From: Selaginella moellendorffii
Taxonomy: Eukaryota; Streptophyta; Lycopodiopsida; Selaginellales; Selaginellaceae
DNA length: 64,000 bases
NCBI RefSeq assembly: GCF_000143415.4
Contig: NW_003314364.1
Location: 428,676 to 492,675 of the forward strand
Reading direction: 5' to 3'
Shown piece after piece: positions 43,320-57,787 of this stretch. Position 1 is the first letter of the stretch, and each line of letters starts with the position of its first letter. Under the pieces are notes generated by a model. That model saw only the letters and a program-made list of their open reading frames with translations, searched no databases and had not been told where the DNA came from. The position numbers and the translations under genes were made by a program.

Positions 43320-46300
43320 ATGGCCGTCAATGTCCGTGTTGTGGAGGAAATGGTCGCCAAGCTGAGGTCGGATCGCCACAGGGAGCGCGAGGTAAGCGCG
43401 CCTCTTTCATGTGTCATGTCGGATTGGCATGCCCCAAACCAGGCCGGCCTCAAGCTGCTCAAGGAGTATGTCAACATGCGGGATTTCTCGAGGCTGCTGG
43501 ACGAGCAGACGGAAAGGCTCCAGCGCCAGGGCCAGATTCCGCGTAACAAGCTTTTGCTCGCTCGCTTTCTTTTCTCATCTCGGCCTGTCCTGTTTTTGTG
43601 CTGCAGCATCGACATGGCCGGGTGTGGTGCATGCCTTGTGCGAGGGCACTTCGTCATACCTGAAAACGCCCAAGAAGAAGGCGCCCAGTTTCGAGTATGC
43701 CAAGGTACTCAGGAGTCTGGTGAGGAGGGCTTGTGCCTCCGGTAAGCTGCGCGCAATCTTGCTCAAAAGCACGACATGTTGTCAAATGAATATCCTTTGA
43801 TCGCAGACAAGAGAGGGGTCCTGGTGCGCAAGCTCAGTCACCTGTACCAGCATTTGGTGGATACCGTCGTCACTGTTCCCAGCTTCCAAGCTGATTACTG
43901 CGCTATTGTGTCCGATCTTCTTAGCGAGCACGAATACCGCTTGCGCATGAAGGAGGAAACATATGCAGGTAACTCTCGCGTTATAAACGACCTCACACAG
44001 TCTTGGTTGCCTGCTCTAGAACTTGTCCAGTTCCTTCTGCAAACTCAGACGCAGCCGCACGACGATGCCTTTCTGTCCATCGTCAAAAATCCACCAGGGG
44101 GTATCCCTCCGTCTTTAAGGCCGGACGTCGCGGCCAAGCTCTCCAACATCTTCCTGCACATCAGGTGTGTTCGTAATTCTGGGAGTTCACGGACGTGACA
44201 CGCGGGTTTTTAAACCAGTGATATCAAAGCGGGTCTGAAAAAGGCTCTAGAGGCAGTCACCAGCTTGTTGAGACATGATGGACCAAATCTAGGCAGTCAC
44301 TTACTTGAAATTCATTGCGGTGCTAAGAAATGCCTTTTCCGGTCATGGGCTACAATTACCGACACGGCTACCAAGGTTAGATGCTACCCTGCGGTCTTTA
44401 CATGCTCATTTCCTTTACTGTTACAGGACTTGTTTGTTCTGTATCTGAGGATGCAACTGAAACTAAGCAGCATTGTGAGGGACGACGAAACCGATCACCT
44501 CGAGGAATTGTTTGACTTCGTGGTTAAGGAACTGGACGGGAAGTGTTGGTAAGCCGAACCTTTCGTAATGCCAAGAAGCTTACAGTGCATTATTCTTTTT
44601 ACCCAGGGACACCAAGGCTGTACCACTTGCGAGCTCGACACACTCGTTTCTAATGCTTGCTGCCCAAGTCATTTTTGAGGTGCATGCAGCGTTTGCTATA
44701 CTCTCCCGTTCTGACTTCTCACTTTCAGTTCCTCGGCAGGGACAGAGGTCATGCTACCAACAGCTCTAAACGTAGAAAAAAGGAGAGCGTCACGGCGCTC
44801 ATCACAGACAGAATACGTGATTTGAAACCGTTGTGGTAAGGGTCATGTTGGTGTACGACATCGTCACATTCCTGCAATAATCAGGGCTGGCGCCATTTGC
44901 CTTCTGCTGAGGCACTATGGTTCTAAGCTTCCGCAGCAGTTCTTATCTGATGTCTTTCAGCTTTGGTGCAGAGGTACGTCTCGACTACAATGCTGTATGA
45001 TAAACATATGTATGTGCTTTTTGAAGGTTGCCTATTGAAGCGATCAACGTCATGTCCTTTGAAGTACCTTTATGGCTTATAAGGTTTGTCTTCCACTGCT
45101 CTTATATCTGACATTATTCAGAACAATCCAGATGCGTCAACGAGATTTGTGATATTGGGGACCATGGAACCTGGCAGGTGTGGTAGATTGTAAATTTTCC
45201 ACTCCACTGTTATTTACGTCCGCTAGTCTTGCAGAACGCAAGCCTTTGGCAGTGTGTGTGGGAGGCGACAATCAAATGGATATTGTTGATGAGCACCGTG
45301 TTGGTTCTTGTATGGGTGATTTCGTACTCCTCCCCATTGTCTTCTCATGATTCTACTTGCAGGTGGACGAGGCTTTGAAGCTACTGAGCAACATATTGCT
45401 TATGGTAGCTTTTCCGGGTATTATGAGACTTTGACCTCTGACTTTGTAGTTTCTGCGATGCAGAATAACTCGCCTGCTTTTGTTGCTCCGAACGAAATTT
45501 GGGAGCTCCACGTATTCAGAGATCAACCAACAAGGTATCGTCATCTCCTTGAGCTCTTCCGCAGGTTTTGCTAACAGTTATCGCACCCGCAGAAGTGCTC
45601 TCTTTTTTGTTTCTGTGTTGTTTTCGACTGCTCCCTGTCAGGTAATTAATAGGTTGATCAGATACCTGGAATGACATTCGATTTGCTCTTCCAGGACTTT
45701 GTTCTTCGAAAATCTCTTCTTGTTTGGGCTCTGAAGGCATTGAAGTTTCAGGTGTCCAACCTTCTCGTTCTTTTTCTTTTGTTCTTTTTCTGTTGTAACT
45801 TCTCGTCTTTTAGGCCGGATCTTCGGAATGCCAGGTACCCCTCAAGCTTATAAGCTGGACGCTCCTTTCTCTCTCGGTTGGTGCGCTGGAATTTCAAGTA
45901 AAGGATGCCGCTACTTTCTTACAGAGCTGGTCGGAGGTAATTAGATTCTTAACTATTTGTGATAAAATCTCCGTGCCGAGTTACTCGCCTAAATTTCTCA
46001 GCAAACGGAACAAGGCAAGGTTCTAGAAGCGGAGTTGCGTGAACTTGACCTTGCAGACGAAGTTTTAGCCAACTGTGGAGTTGAAGGATTGTCCGCAATC
46101 AACGTAAGCACATTTGCATTCGTGGATATTCTTTTAGAAGCTGGTTTCTTCAGGTTGATTGCCAACGAAACAGTTTAGTGAGTCTTTCTCAAAGCGACGA
46201 TTTACTTCAAATCCTTGGTGAAGGTATTTTGCAACTTATTCAAGAAGTAAAATGCCAGCGACTGGAATCTCTCCTTCGGGTGGCCGTACTTGTGTCCTAC

Positions 46301-49300
46301 TGTTTTGTGGGAGTCGAGGTTTCAAGGAAAACGAGGTAAGCCTATTGCTAAATGAAATGATTCTGAGATTTTTTTTTCCAGAGGTCACACAGTCCTTCTT
46401 TGGAGTCGCGATGGAGAAATCTTTACCTCGCCTGCAGTTCTTATGGGGTGCTGCATTTTGCGACTGGAAAGTGTTGGAGAAACTGGGGAGGCATCTAGAC
46501 AACTCACAGTGAAATCACTTCTTGCATTAGATGAGCTTGTTTCTGCAGAAAGCGCCGGCCAGACAAAGCTTGTTTCCCGGTGCTCCTTTGAAGGATTATT
46601 GAAAGTCTTGCGGAGTTTATTAGAGGACGGCAGAGTATGTGAGTCCACAACTTCTAATTCTGTACTGAACGATGCGGAGCTGGATGCACCTAAACGAGAA
46701 AAGTGGAAAGTCATATGCATATCCATGATTTGCAGCCTCGGCCGCCAAATTCCAGAGGCTGCGTTTCATATTTTGCGAGATCTACTGCTTGCTTCAGAGG
46801 ACTTTAAGGTAGTTGTTTTCACTTTAATGAATGTTTGGATGGCATTTGACCTCAAAGGTTTTCGCAGGTTCGTGAAAAGCTCATATTTTCTATGTGCAGT
46901 AGTTTTACGATTCCTGAGATGCTACCGAGACTTGAGGAACTGGTAAGCTGCGTTAGTTTTGCCAGTGCTTTGACGCGTAAGGACAGGTCGAAGAATTGCT
47001 GAATTCCCTACAAAAAGGTCAAGTTTGTGATTCTACGTGTTTCAATACTCTGGCTGCTTCTCAACTGCTTCTGTCAAAGTTGAAAGCCGAGAAAGATAAA
47101 GCCAAACTGGCACAGGTCCGTCGTCCCCAGATTTCCTTGTTTATAGCTTTGAGCTTTCTTTCAGATACTTCCAAGGTTTCAAAAGATTATAGAATACGTT
47201 TCGAAGGTGAATGCTCTACAATATACAACGCGTTTGAAAATTGGCGAAGCTGTTGCAGACTTGATGATACTGGATGCGACCCTTGCCCAGGTATCCCGTA
47301 GCTTGTTACGTAATCAATCCCTTTGACAACGGCTTCTGATTGTAGGATTTAATGTTTTTGGAACTTCTGCAAGATCCTGACTTTCGTGTCAGGGCCGGTC
47401 ATGCTAGCCGAATACATATCTTGTTTGAGACGTGGAGCGGACATCCCCAACTTCTACAGGACGTCCAGTAAGTTTGTTTTTGCGATGATGATAAGATCTC
47501 TGACAAGTTAGTGCATGTGCTAGAGCTAGTCTTGGAGTGAAACTATCAACTTCTCATCTAGGTGATACAACGGAAGCTCTTCTGTATAAAACGGCAATAA
47601 TAGCTATCGGTGAAGTAGCAGCTGCAAGCGAACAAGTGGAAGCTGATGTACGACCACTGCTATTTATATTCTCATTGTCATGCTCATTTTACCTTTTCAG
47701 GCTGTGTGCATTATTCTTGCCCAAGCTGCTCTACAGCCCATGCATAGGTAATGTTAGCATGTTTATAATAACACAATTGAGATTTGATTGTTGCAGGAGT
47801 TTAGTCGTTGCAGTGCTTAATAAAATTGCCAAACAACTGGGCTATACAGACAGATTTAAGGTTGTGATAGCTGTAATATGCGCTGTTTACTAGTTCGTGT
47901 ATATTTGTTTTGAAGTTCTTCAAGCAGCTGCTCAGATCGATATTGGACTGCTGGGTTGCCGCTTCATTTCATATAAGTGAACTCCTGAAGGTATGCAACT
48001 CTTGAAGTTCTAACTTTATTTGATTGTTTATATGTAACCAGGTGAGCGACATACTTATCCAACCTTCAAATGCGTCCGGGTTCCTTGAGTATTGTCTTCC
48101 GTTCATACTACCTTCTTCGTTCCTACATGGACAACATGCCGAAATTCAGCAGATAGCACAGGTATGCATAGCAGGTATTTGCCCATTTGAGTCTTACTTT
48201 TGTTTAGGAGAGAACAATGTCTGTCAGTTCATTGGTCGAGGAGAACTTTGCCTCTATTTTTGCCTTCCTTGCCGCTCTGGATTGGGGTGGATATGATAAA
48301 GCCTCGTTGGTTCTTCAAAGCCCTCTATTTGAAACTCAAATTCAGCGGGAGAAGCTTATAAAACAACACGTGGTAGGTGCTGAGTTTCTTTTCTTGTGCG
48401 GCTGAAGTGCTTACATACAGCACGACAGTTTTCTATTGCAAAAAATATCATTCTGCTAGTGAAGGCGGACGCTGTGTTGCCATCAGTTTCGAAGGATGCA
48501 GCCATGGCTGCCGTAAGGGCAGTTGCGAAGGGGTTATTTGAAGAGTATGTATCGTACATTCAAATATTTCTAACTGATAACACTGGAATTTACTCAGTAG
48601 TAGACGCCAAGAAGTGAAGGAGCTCGTATTCCAGGTTAGTGCATGCGCTTGGGATGTCGATTCTCACTTGACGTGAAGAACAGATTTTGCTAGAAATTCA
48701 CAAGGAGGCTTCCAGTTCTTCTCACTGGCGCCACACACGGCACTCTCTGGAAAAACTGGACGCATTCTTGAACGTTATCGAGGACGGAATTGTGATTCCG
48801 AGCACATTCCGGTAACTTTTTGTCTACTAAGATCATACAGCTTACAATGGTATGGCAGGTACATGATGCACATAATTTTGCAATCAATTGAAATGGTTGA
48901 CTTGCAACCGAAGTGCTGTTTATTGATAAATGCAATGATTGATAAACTGGAGCGCAAACCGCAGTCGTCTATGTGGATTCTGGGAGAGCATCTACAGGTT
49001 ATATTTGTTATTGTGAAGTTAATGGTGGCATCTCAAATATCTTTGGTATTACAGGCTCTTGTTTCTGGACTGGTGTCATGTACTTTTAACGGTGATCTAT
49101 TGTGCTCATCTGTGCTTCAGCTACTTCATCGCGTGACTCTGAAAGGCGAATCATCTTTATCCCCCTATGTGAAGGTACTGCATACTGGCTTGATAAGCTT
49201 TTCAGTTTGAACCTGTTCTTTTCAGGAACTTAACCAACTTCCAGACTTTCCTTGCTTCAACACGATAAGAGAATTCCAAGCTCAATTGCGTTCTGCCGAT

Positions 49301-52300
49301 GCATTTTCAAAAGAGTTTGTAAAGGTAAGAACGGAGTATGCAACATATAACACTCATGAGTGTCTTCAGTTTGTGCAGAAGGCTCCTTCTCTTCCCTCTC
49401 AATTACGACTATGGAGGTTTACTTCTTGTTTCTATCTTTTTTTCAATCTTTTTGCTTTCTTTTTCCAGTCTTCGAAGCTTTTGCAACCAATTGCGAGATG
49501 CACCGGAATCTCGGAGTCTCTTCACTTCTGATGAATTAGTGATTGCCGTTTGGGAACTTGTTCTCTCATGCAATGACGATCATGATTATGACATCAAGAA
49601 TCTGACTGCAGAGCTTCTAGCTGCGGTAAGACAATTTTGCATTTGTAAAGCTATGTGTCATCCACTTACCATTGCAGGTTGGAATTGGAAATTGTGAAGC
49701 GGTGGTTTTTCATTTGCCAGACGCTAACAGAAATTTCTTGCGTCCCTCATATCGTTCAAAAACTATCGACGTGGCTGGGCCGTCTGAGGATATTTTGGAA
49801 GTAGTACTGACCCAGCTGTGCAGCTATTTACTAGATAAAGATGTTTTTATAATTGATCTGGCGTATCAAACAGCAAAGGTATGAATCTACTTTGGTAATC
49901 TGTAAAACAAGTCAGGGATTTGTGCAGGGCTTGTTGGCAACCAAAAATGGTTATGACGTTTTAAATAGACTCAATGAACAAGAGCGAGCGTACTTGGAGG
50001 TAAAACATGCAAAGCAGGCAATGTGTATTGACACATGCTACTGTTTTCAGACGCATACCGATGGTCCTAACAAAATGTTGGTGAACCTAGTTCTTGGGTG
50101 TAATGCTTGTAAGTGAGCTTGGAAATAGAACACTTTTCATCGTTTTCATGCAGCAAAATCTGGGAAGCTTGAAGATTCATCAGTTTGGAGCACTAGCGAC
50201 AAAAGTTACGAGACTTGGATTTGTTCGTTGGTTCATGCCTTGATAAGCTACACCGAAGATACACTTTTAAGGTGACTTTATTCTTTGTTATATTTTGGAC
50301 TTAGGATGAAAATGCTTGCAGGCTTTGTCAGAGTCTGGTTGAGGTTAAGGCTGCACTAGCTGAGTTTCTGCTCCCTTATGCGCTTGGGTCTTTGGCTAAA
50401 GTGATCCCAATTCATTCTGCTCTGTACACTACTATTGTCACACATGCAAGTGCTGGTCTGTTTATTTCATCAGAAAGTTTACAACTTCACATGTAGGTTC
50501 AAGACCATATCTTTTCCGATGTCAACAAAAATACAAGGTCGATGCAAGTTTTTCTCGAAGCTTTTAATAGTCTACGAGCTTGTCACGTAAAGGCAGCAGC
50601 CAAAGGCTTGTCGCAAGGAACAAATACCCTGGAGCCTCTAAAGTGGCCTAAGGTAGTTGAATTTCATTATAATCTTTCACGTTTCTTCTTCCTCAGGTTT
50701 ATTGGCTGGATGTGGATTACCTTCTTACGGCCAAGACGGCACAGGTCGGCTTATTTTGTGTTTGATTTGGGTTCTATGACATTTAACTTGGAACCTGTTC
50801 AGAAATGTGCGGCGTATTTCACTTCTGTTCTCTATGTTGAACATTGGTGTGAAGAAAATTTCGGAAAGGCTGTGCTGGGAGAACGAGAACTTTCGGGAGA
50901 TGAGGACGAGGTAAAATCTTGCATCATTCTTGACTGTAATCGTGTCTTAACGTGATTGCCAGCTACCCGAACATCTGGAACGTCTTCTGTCTGTGTATAC
51001 GAAGGTGAATGAACCAGACAGCATCTATGGCATAATTTACACTCACAATGTAAGATCAATTACTTGAACGTTGTCTATCTGATGCCAAGGATATGTTTCT
51101 CAGCCCATATCACAAGTCAGGCTGTACGAGCATGAAGGCAACTGGGGAAAGGCTTTGGAAACATATGATTTGCTGCTAAGTAGCTCAAATAACACTGACG
51201 TCCTAAAGGGTTACTACAAAGGTGTTGTACGGGCACTGCAACACTCAGGATGCTCTCAGGTGAGGGACGTTTACAGCACAGGTCTTAGAAACATCAAGAT
51301 GGAACTATTAAACGACAAGGAGTTCAAAGAATTACAGGTACATCCAGCCTTTGAGATCATCACATGATCTTTCTTGTGTGCAGTACGAAGGTGCCTGGAA
51401 GTCTGGAAAGTGGGACCTGAGTTTCGATATGAACCCCGCCGGTGATGATTCTCTTAAGCTGGGCTTTCATGGAAATTTACTCAGGTAATGTTATTGTTGT
51501 TTATGTAGAATAAGTTTTGCTATCTTGATTAGCAGCTCCTTTCAATGTCTCGTTGAAGGAGATTTCAGCAGATTTGACACTTCTGTCAAACGGATGAAAG
51601 AGGTAAGGTTCTTATGTATCGTTTTCTCTCAAGTCTAACAAGTTTATCAGGACACTGTTTCTCATGTTGCGCACACCAGCCTTGAAAGCACTCAAAATGT
51701 TTATCCATCTATCGTCAAACTCCAGGCTCGTTACAGACCTTTTACGTCTGTGATCCTGATACTGTCTCTCTTCAGATTGTTGATTGTCTCCCATTCGCTT
51801 GGAGTCTCCGCTGGCCATCATTGGGATCTAGTGGACCTAGTACCCCTCCTGACAGCGAGGTATGTAAGGGATTTACGTGTTATATTTTATATGTTTCTAA
51901 TTTCTCCCTGGAAAAAAAATCTTTCATTCGGTTCTGCAGATACAAATGCTATTTACGAGGTGGAAAGGTATTACGAAACAAACGACGGGAAACTACAACC
52001 TCTTGGAACCATTTGGGAGCTTTATGAGAGTACTTCTTCGGGTTCTTCAGCGGGAGGACTGTCTTCCTTGTTACCTTGTTGAATACGCAGCACTTGCCAG
52101 AAAGGTTCCAAACTCTTTCTCATTTGAGGCTTACCAATAAGTTTTTAGGCTGGAAGACTCAATCAAGCAGCAGGTGCAATTCAAGAGCTCAAAGGCCTTT
52201 GTCAAGGAGACAATAAGCGCAGCGAGGTTCTAAGAGCCGGACGGGTCTGTTTTATCTCTAATTCATGTCGACTAAGTATACTAATGTATATGGTCTTTCA

Positions 52301-55300
52301 GATTGAAGAAGCTAAAGTCCTATGGGCGCAAGGTCAGCGTGAATTGGCAGTAAGTCTTGTGAAGTACTTGTTAACGTATATTGGTTCGACGGACTCCATG
52401 GCTTTGTATTGTCTTGCTGGAAAGTGGCTTGCACAAACAAGATCCGCAAGGTACCAACGTGCCCGAAATTATTTTGTCAATAACAAATTTTCGTTGCAGC
52501 TCTCGTGTAATCCTTGAGTCTTATCTCGAGAAAGCTGTCATCATTGCTGAGACTAGATCTACGAGTTCTGGTAGTAGCGATTTCATGAAACGGAGAAGTA
52601 AAACACATTTCCACCTGGCCCATTTTGCTAATGCTCTTCATCGAAGTTATGAAGATCGACTTGGCTCTACCGAGTGGCAAACTGAATTACAGCTGAGAAA
52701 TATGAAGGTATGATGAACTTGCAAAGACTTTTTGTCACATCATCTGTGTTCTTTAGATGAAGGAGTATGAGGCACTGGTGAGAAAAGCCAAAGAATCCAA
52801 AGTAAGCACTCTTTTCTTTGGCTGTAATAACCTTTTGGTTTTTGAAAGGATGATACGCATGGTTACTCTCTTAAGGCGCTGGAAGTTCAGAAGGAGCTTA
52901 AACTGGAAAGTGTAGAGTGGACCAAGATGCATGTGAGTTATAGCTCAATACACTTGCTCCTGCCTGACGATGATGTCTGCAGGGCGACATGGCACGTGTG
53001 CTTAGAACTTGCCTCAAGTCCTACCGGAGTTGCTTACTCTCAAGTGACAAGTATGATATGAGAGTGGTAAGCTAAACTCGTAACATTGGCCTAGTTTTAA
53101 TCTACTTCGACAGGTCTTTCGGTTGGTTTCTCTTTGGTTTGGGAACGTCGAGAACAAAACTGTTATAAATGACATGATCGAGACTGTGCATAAGGTAAGT
53201 TCAGTTGTGCTGCAAATTAGGGGGACTTCTAGTTACATCACATTGGCAGGTACCGTCGTTTAAGTTCCTTCCGCTGGTTTATCAAATAGCATCCAGAATG
53301 GGTGCTATAAAAACGGCAAACGATTTTCAGGTATGTTTTTCAGTCCTGAATCTTGAGAATGTGACTTGTCGTTTCGCAGTTTGCTGTGGCCTCACTTGTG
53401 AAGAAGATGGCGATTGAGCATCCGTACCACTCACTCTACCAGGTACCGTGCTTCTACCAAGCTATGTGCCTTCTAATGTGGATTTATACAACTTTAGTTA
53501 CTGGCGCTGGCCAATGGGGATCGAATCAAGGAAAACCAGAAGAGGAAAAACGCTTTCGTTATTGACTTAGAGAAAAAACGTGCAGCAGAGGAGCTACTGA
53601 AGGAGCTAACTAATCGCCATTCCAATTTGATCATGCAGGTAAATTAATGGTTACATCACAATTCAGGACGTGGTTCCTTTGTTTTTTAGGTGCGAGATAT
53701 GGTTGAGGTGTATATCAAACTGGCCGAGCTGGAGGTCTCACAGCAAGTAATTGCCGTGTGCAGCGTTGGCCTACTTTGTAGCTAATTTTTCTTTACTTTG
53801 GTTTTTTGCAGGACTGCCTTAAGCCAGTACCCTATCCAAGGGATATTCGTAGTGTGCGACGACTTAATCTGGTAAATACTAGAAGTTATCCTTCAATATT
53901 TCCTTCAATTGAAATTTATACAGGTCCCCGTTTTGACTGCGAACATTTCAGTAGATCGCAATTGTGACTACTCTGGTCAAAATCTCCCATATTTCGATGG
54001 ATTCGAGGGAAGCATTACGTAAGATTAACTTGGTCTTGCTTTCATACTAACTAAAAGCGCAAAACATTTCAGTGTAATGAGAGGCGTTAATGTTCCAAAA
54101 GTTGTGCTGTGCCGCGGATCGGACGGCCAAAAGTATCGCCAGTTAGCCAAATCTGGGGGTGATGATCTCCGTCAAGATGCGGTCTGTAGTCTCTAAGATC
54201 TTGGAGATATAATAACATCGATTTTCAGGTGATGGAGCAACTTTTTGGTCTTGTCAACACACTCTTAAAGGATCATGCAGAAACTCGTATCAGATGTCTT
54301 CAAATACGAACATACAAGGTACAACAAGCAGTTTTCATATGATCCCGTTTCCTACTTTCGAAAACTCAGGTTGTTCCGTTCACTCCGAGTGCTGGTGCTC
54401 TGGAATGGGTGAATGGGACCATTCCACTCGGACAGTATTTGCTGGGAAGGTAAGAATTAGTATGAGATTTTCTGGTTTGCTCAGAGAAGGAAAATTGTTT
54501 AGTTCCAAAGTACCAGGAGCACACACTCGCTACGGCGTTGGAGATTGGACGTTTGCGGAGTGCCGAGAGCATATAGTCAAGGTATGTGTGACGCCCGGCG
54601 AGCTATCCATTGTTCACCGTTTGATGGTTAGGAATCCAACAAAAGCGCGGCCTTCCAGACCGTGTGCAAAAACTTTAGGTGAGACTATGAGATTTATTCT
54701 GCCAGGTGGTTGTAAGTTGTGTCTGCTAGGCCTGTTTTCCGCTACTTCTTCCGAGAGAACTTCTTTCGAGCCGCAGACTGGTTTGAAAAGCGGCTGAACT
54801 ATACGCGAAGTGTGGCAGCTTCTTCAATGGTGAGAAATTTCTCATTTGTTGTGTTTGTTCTCTGCCGATCACGTCTTTAATTTCAGGTTGGCTACGTTGT
54901 GGGACTGGGAGACCGCCATTCGATGAACATTTTGATTGATCAGGCTAATGCTGATGTCGTCCATATCGATCTAGGGGTGGCGTTTGACCAAGGATTGATG
55001 CTTAAGACACCAGAAACGGTAGCTGATTGCTTGCTGTGCCGTAGCTGACTTGGGATACCTCCAGATTCCGTTTAGACTCACACGGGACGTTATCGATGGC
55101 ATGGGTGTCACGGGTGTGGAGGGAGTGTTCAGGAGATGTTGTGAAGCGACGCTTTCCGTCTTGCGAGCGAACAAGGAAGCGTTGCTCACCATTATCGAGG
55201 TAAGTGCTACGAAGTAAGGCGGAAGAAAGTTTGCTAAGGTTGGTGTGCAGGTGTTCATACACGATCCTTTGTACAGATGGGCCTTATCACCCCTCAAGGC

Positions 55301-55624
55301 GCTGCAGAGACAAGAGGTATACATCATCTTTATAATGCTTCTCTAAGTTCCATTCAGGGAGCCGAGTATGCGGATGTGGAGGACCCTGATAAAGTGGAGG
55401 GAAACAAAGATGCGACTCGGGCACTAATGCGCGTTAAGCAAAAGCTTGATGGCTATCGTGATGGCGAGAACCGTACAGTCGAGGGTCAGGTAGTAAAGGA
55501 TTGGCATTGTTCTCTTTTTCTTTCTTTAAAAACTGTCCCATTACAGGTCCAGCAGCTGGTCCAAGATGCACAAGATCCAGAGAACCTGTGCCTTTTGTTT
55601 CCTGGTTGGGCCGCTTGGCTGTGA
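43320..55624 (+). CDS. ATM: ATM protein kinase (PIKK family)
   Basis: Large nuclear Ser/Thr kinase that responds to DNA double-strand breaks. The gene spans 12.3 kb with dozens of short exons and introns of about 50-60 nt; I read the start ([18 protein letters not shown]) and the end directly and did not resolve every exon. The kinase domain is in about 53,900-55,300: TRSVAASSM before the loop, GLGDRHSMN (54902-54928) with the catalytic Asp and Asn, and HIDLGVAF (54962-54985) in the DFG position, then [20 protein letters not shown], a signature of ATM and not ATR. The C-terminal FATC domain ends [12 protein letters not shown] at 55621. The long upstream part is expected to be HEAT and FAT repeats. 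It converges on DRC4, whose stop is only 71 bases away, so the 3' UTRs overlap. Confidence 0.93.
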
Positions 55625-55695
55625 TGCTGCAAGCTTCTTTCACAGATGCAAGGTGCTGTGTTTGAAGCTGTACGAGGTTCAGCTGTTTGAGAAAA

Positions 55696-57698
55696 CTAGA
55701 CAGGCAGCTTGGCGATGTATTCTGGCAGTCCCATTTGCTCCAGAGGAACGCCGAACTCGGCCAGCTTGGATTGAAAAGCTTTGACAACGCTGTTGTGGGC
55801 CTGAAGGCACAGATATGTACGACGAGAATGATGAGAGAGCGCCAGTCTGAACTGCGAATCTTTACTTTGGTGACCCTCCCGAGCTCGTAATAAAGCCGCT
55901 TGATCTTCTGGTTCTTGGTGTCTATAACCTTGTCAATTCCAAACTTGGCTCCACTGGCGTCCAGGAGTTTGGATGCGCCCATGGCCTCGCCCAGCTGAGT
56001 GTCCTGCAACCACCAGGTGATGAATCAAACACAAAACTCTGCCCCGCCGCATGCGCACCTTCTTCTCCAGCTGCTCCAACAAGACCTGCACGCGCTTCTC
56101 CAGCAGCAAGCTCTTGACCCCGCATTTCTGCTGCACGTCAAAAATGCACGACTCAAACCGAGCGTACAAGTCATCGCGCTCCGCTTGGACCTGGAGACAC
56201 ACAGACTTGTACTACGTGATATCACGTCGCCAGGGATGCATGCAATACCTTTTCAAGCTTCTCCTGGAGCAGCCTGTACTCCCATTCCAGGTTCTGGACG
56301 TGCTTGAGAGCGTCCACGTGTTGCAAGCGCAACTGCTGAAGGGAGTGCTTATCCTGTTTTGGGTTTTACTTTGATCAGCAGGCAGTCTGAAAGAGGAATT
56401 CGTTACCTTGTCATACTGAGCCATCTGTTTCCTCAGGTTCTCCACTTCCTTTAGAGCCCGTGTCAGTGGCTCGGTCAGCCTTCTGTTCTCCTGCGCAATC
56501 TCGTACATGAGCTTCTCGTTTGCAGCCTCCCTCTTTTTCATGTCAGTCACGTCCTCCTGAAAAGGTTACACTGGCGGCAGTGTCAGTCTGCTGCCCCACT
56601 CTAATGGAGCTTATTTGTGTCACCTTGAGCGTCTTGATAAGGTCAAGATTGTTCTGGGTGATGTCGTTGTAGTAGCACTTGATCTCCGAGAATGCCTTCT
56701 CGTGCTTCTTCATGAGGTCCGTGATGTGCATGTTTTTACGCTCCTCAATCTCGTGTATCTCCTGCTTCCGCTGGAACTCGTCATTGTCTCTGGTTCGTTT
56801 GATCTGTGCGTGTCACGCCATTGGAGAAAGCAGCAAAGTTTGAGCCATTGAGCAACTAAACCTTCTTGTCAGTCTTGGCAATCAGATCTTGGGCATCCAG
56901 GTCAAATTGTTGCCTCATCTTTGTTATCTCCTTGGCATGGTCCTGCCAGAAACGATATCATGAGCCAGGGGATACAGAGATGGCATACGAGCTTCATCTG
57001 CTTGATCGTGTCCTCGTAGTTGAGCTCCATTTCTTTCTTGTTGTCCTTGAGTGTACGCAGATCATTCCTGCAGCGCACAGCTGCATCAGCAGGAGGGACA
57101 AGGTGTTTATCAGTATATATCATGACATGATCCAAGCAGAGCCACGTACAAGAGTTGAGATTCACGCTGGGCTGCCTGCTGGCGCTGCAGCTTGAGAGCC
57201 ACCTCGTTCTCGGCCTTGACGCTGCCCACAATGTTTTGCTGCTCATATAAGAGGTGCTTCATCCGCTGGTTGTACACCTGCATGCACGCGCACAAGTTTG
57301 CAGTCGACTAAAGGCAAATGCTGCACCTTGATCTCCGCCTGCTGCCTCTCCTGGAGCTGCTCCCGCTCGCGGTCTTTGTTCCGCACCAGTGCCAGAGCAT
57401 GCTCGTGCTCCTTCTTCTTGATGTCCCAAAAGGACGCCACCTTGTCCTGCGCGGCCAGGCCACGAGCACGTTGAACGTTTCAAATGAGCTGCTCGGGGCC
57501 AGGAACACTCACCCGATCAATCTGCATGCGGTTGCGCTCATTTTCTTCCGTGGCCTTGTCCGCAGTGAGCGTTGCCACCTGCGCCTTGAGCTGCTCGGGT
57601 GTTGGCCCCGACGGCCCAGCGCCATCCTTGGACTTCTTCTCTCCCTTGCCTTTGCGACCCTTCTTCTTCTTGCCATCCCCCTTCTTCTTGGGTCCCAT
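55696..57698 (-). CDS. DRC4: Dynein regulatory complex subunit 4 (GAS8/GAS11)
   Basis: Axonemal coiled-coil protein of the nexin-dynein regulatory complex that coordinates dynein arms in motile cilia. Eleven exons (57698-57513, 57446-57327, 57277-57150, 57067-56989, 56942-56862, 56803-56624, 56556-56407, 56353-56249, 56190-56059, 56003-55866, 55800-55696) give 1404 bases, 467 residues, close to animal GAS8. The N-terminus is a Lys/Gly-rich basic stretch ([19 protein letters not shown]), then almost continuous coiled coil, with conserved pieces such as [15 protein letters not shown] and [19 protein letters not shown]. Presence of an apparently intact ciliary gene implies motile sperm, so a seedless plant. 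In tandem with ARG1 (89 bases apart). Confidence 0.93.
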
Positions 57699-57787
57699 TC
57701 CACTCACTCTCTCTGCCACAAACTACTAACCGTGAACCGGTTTTAATATTCCCTTCAAGTGTTATAGAGCGAGTTATAATAGAATCT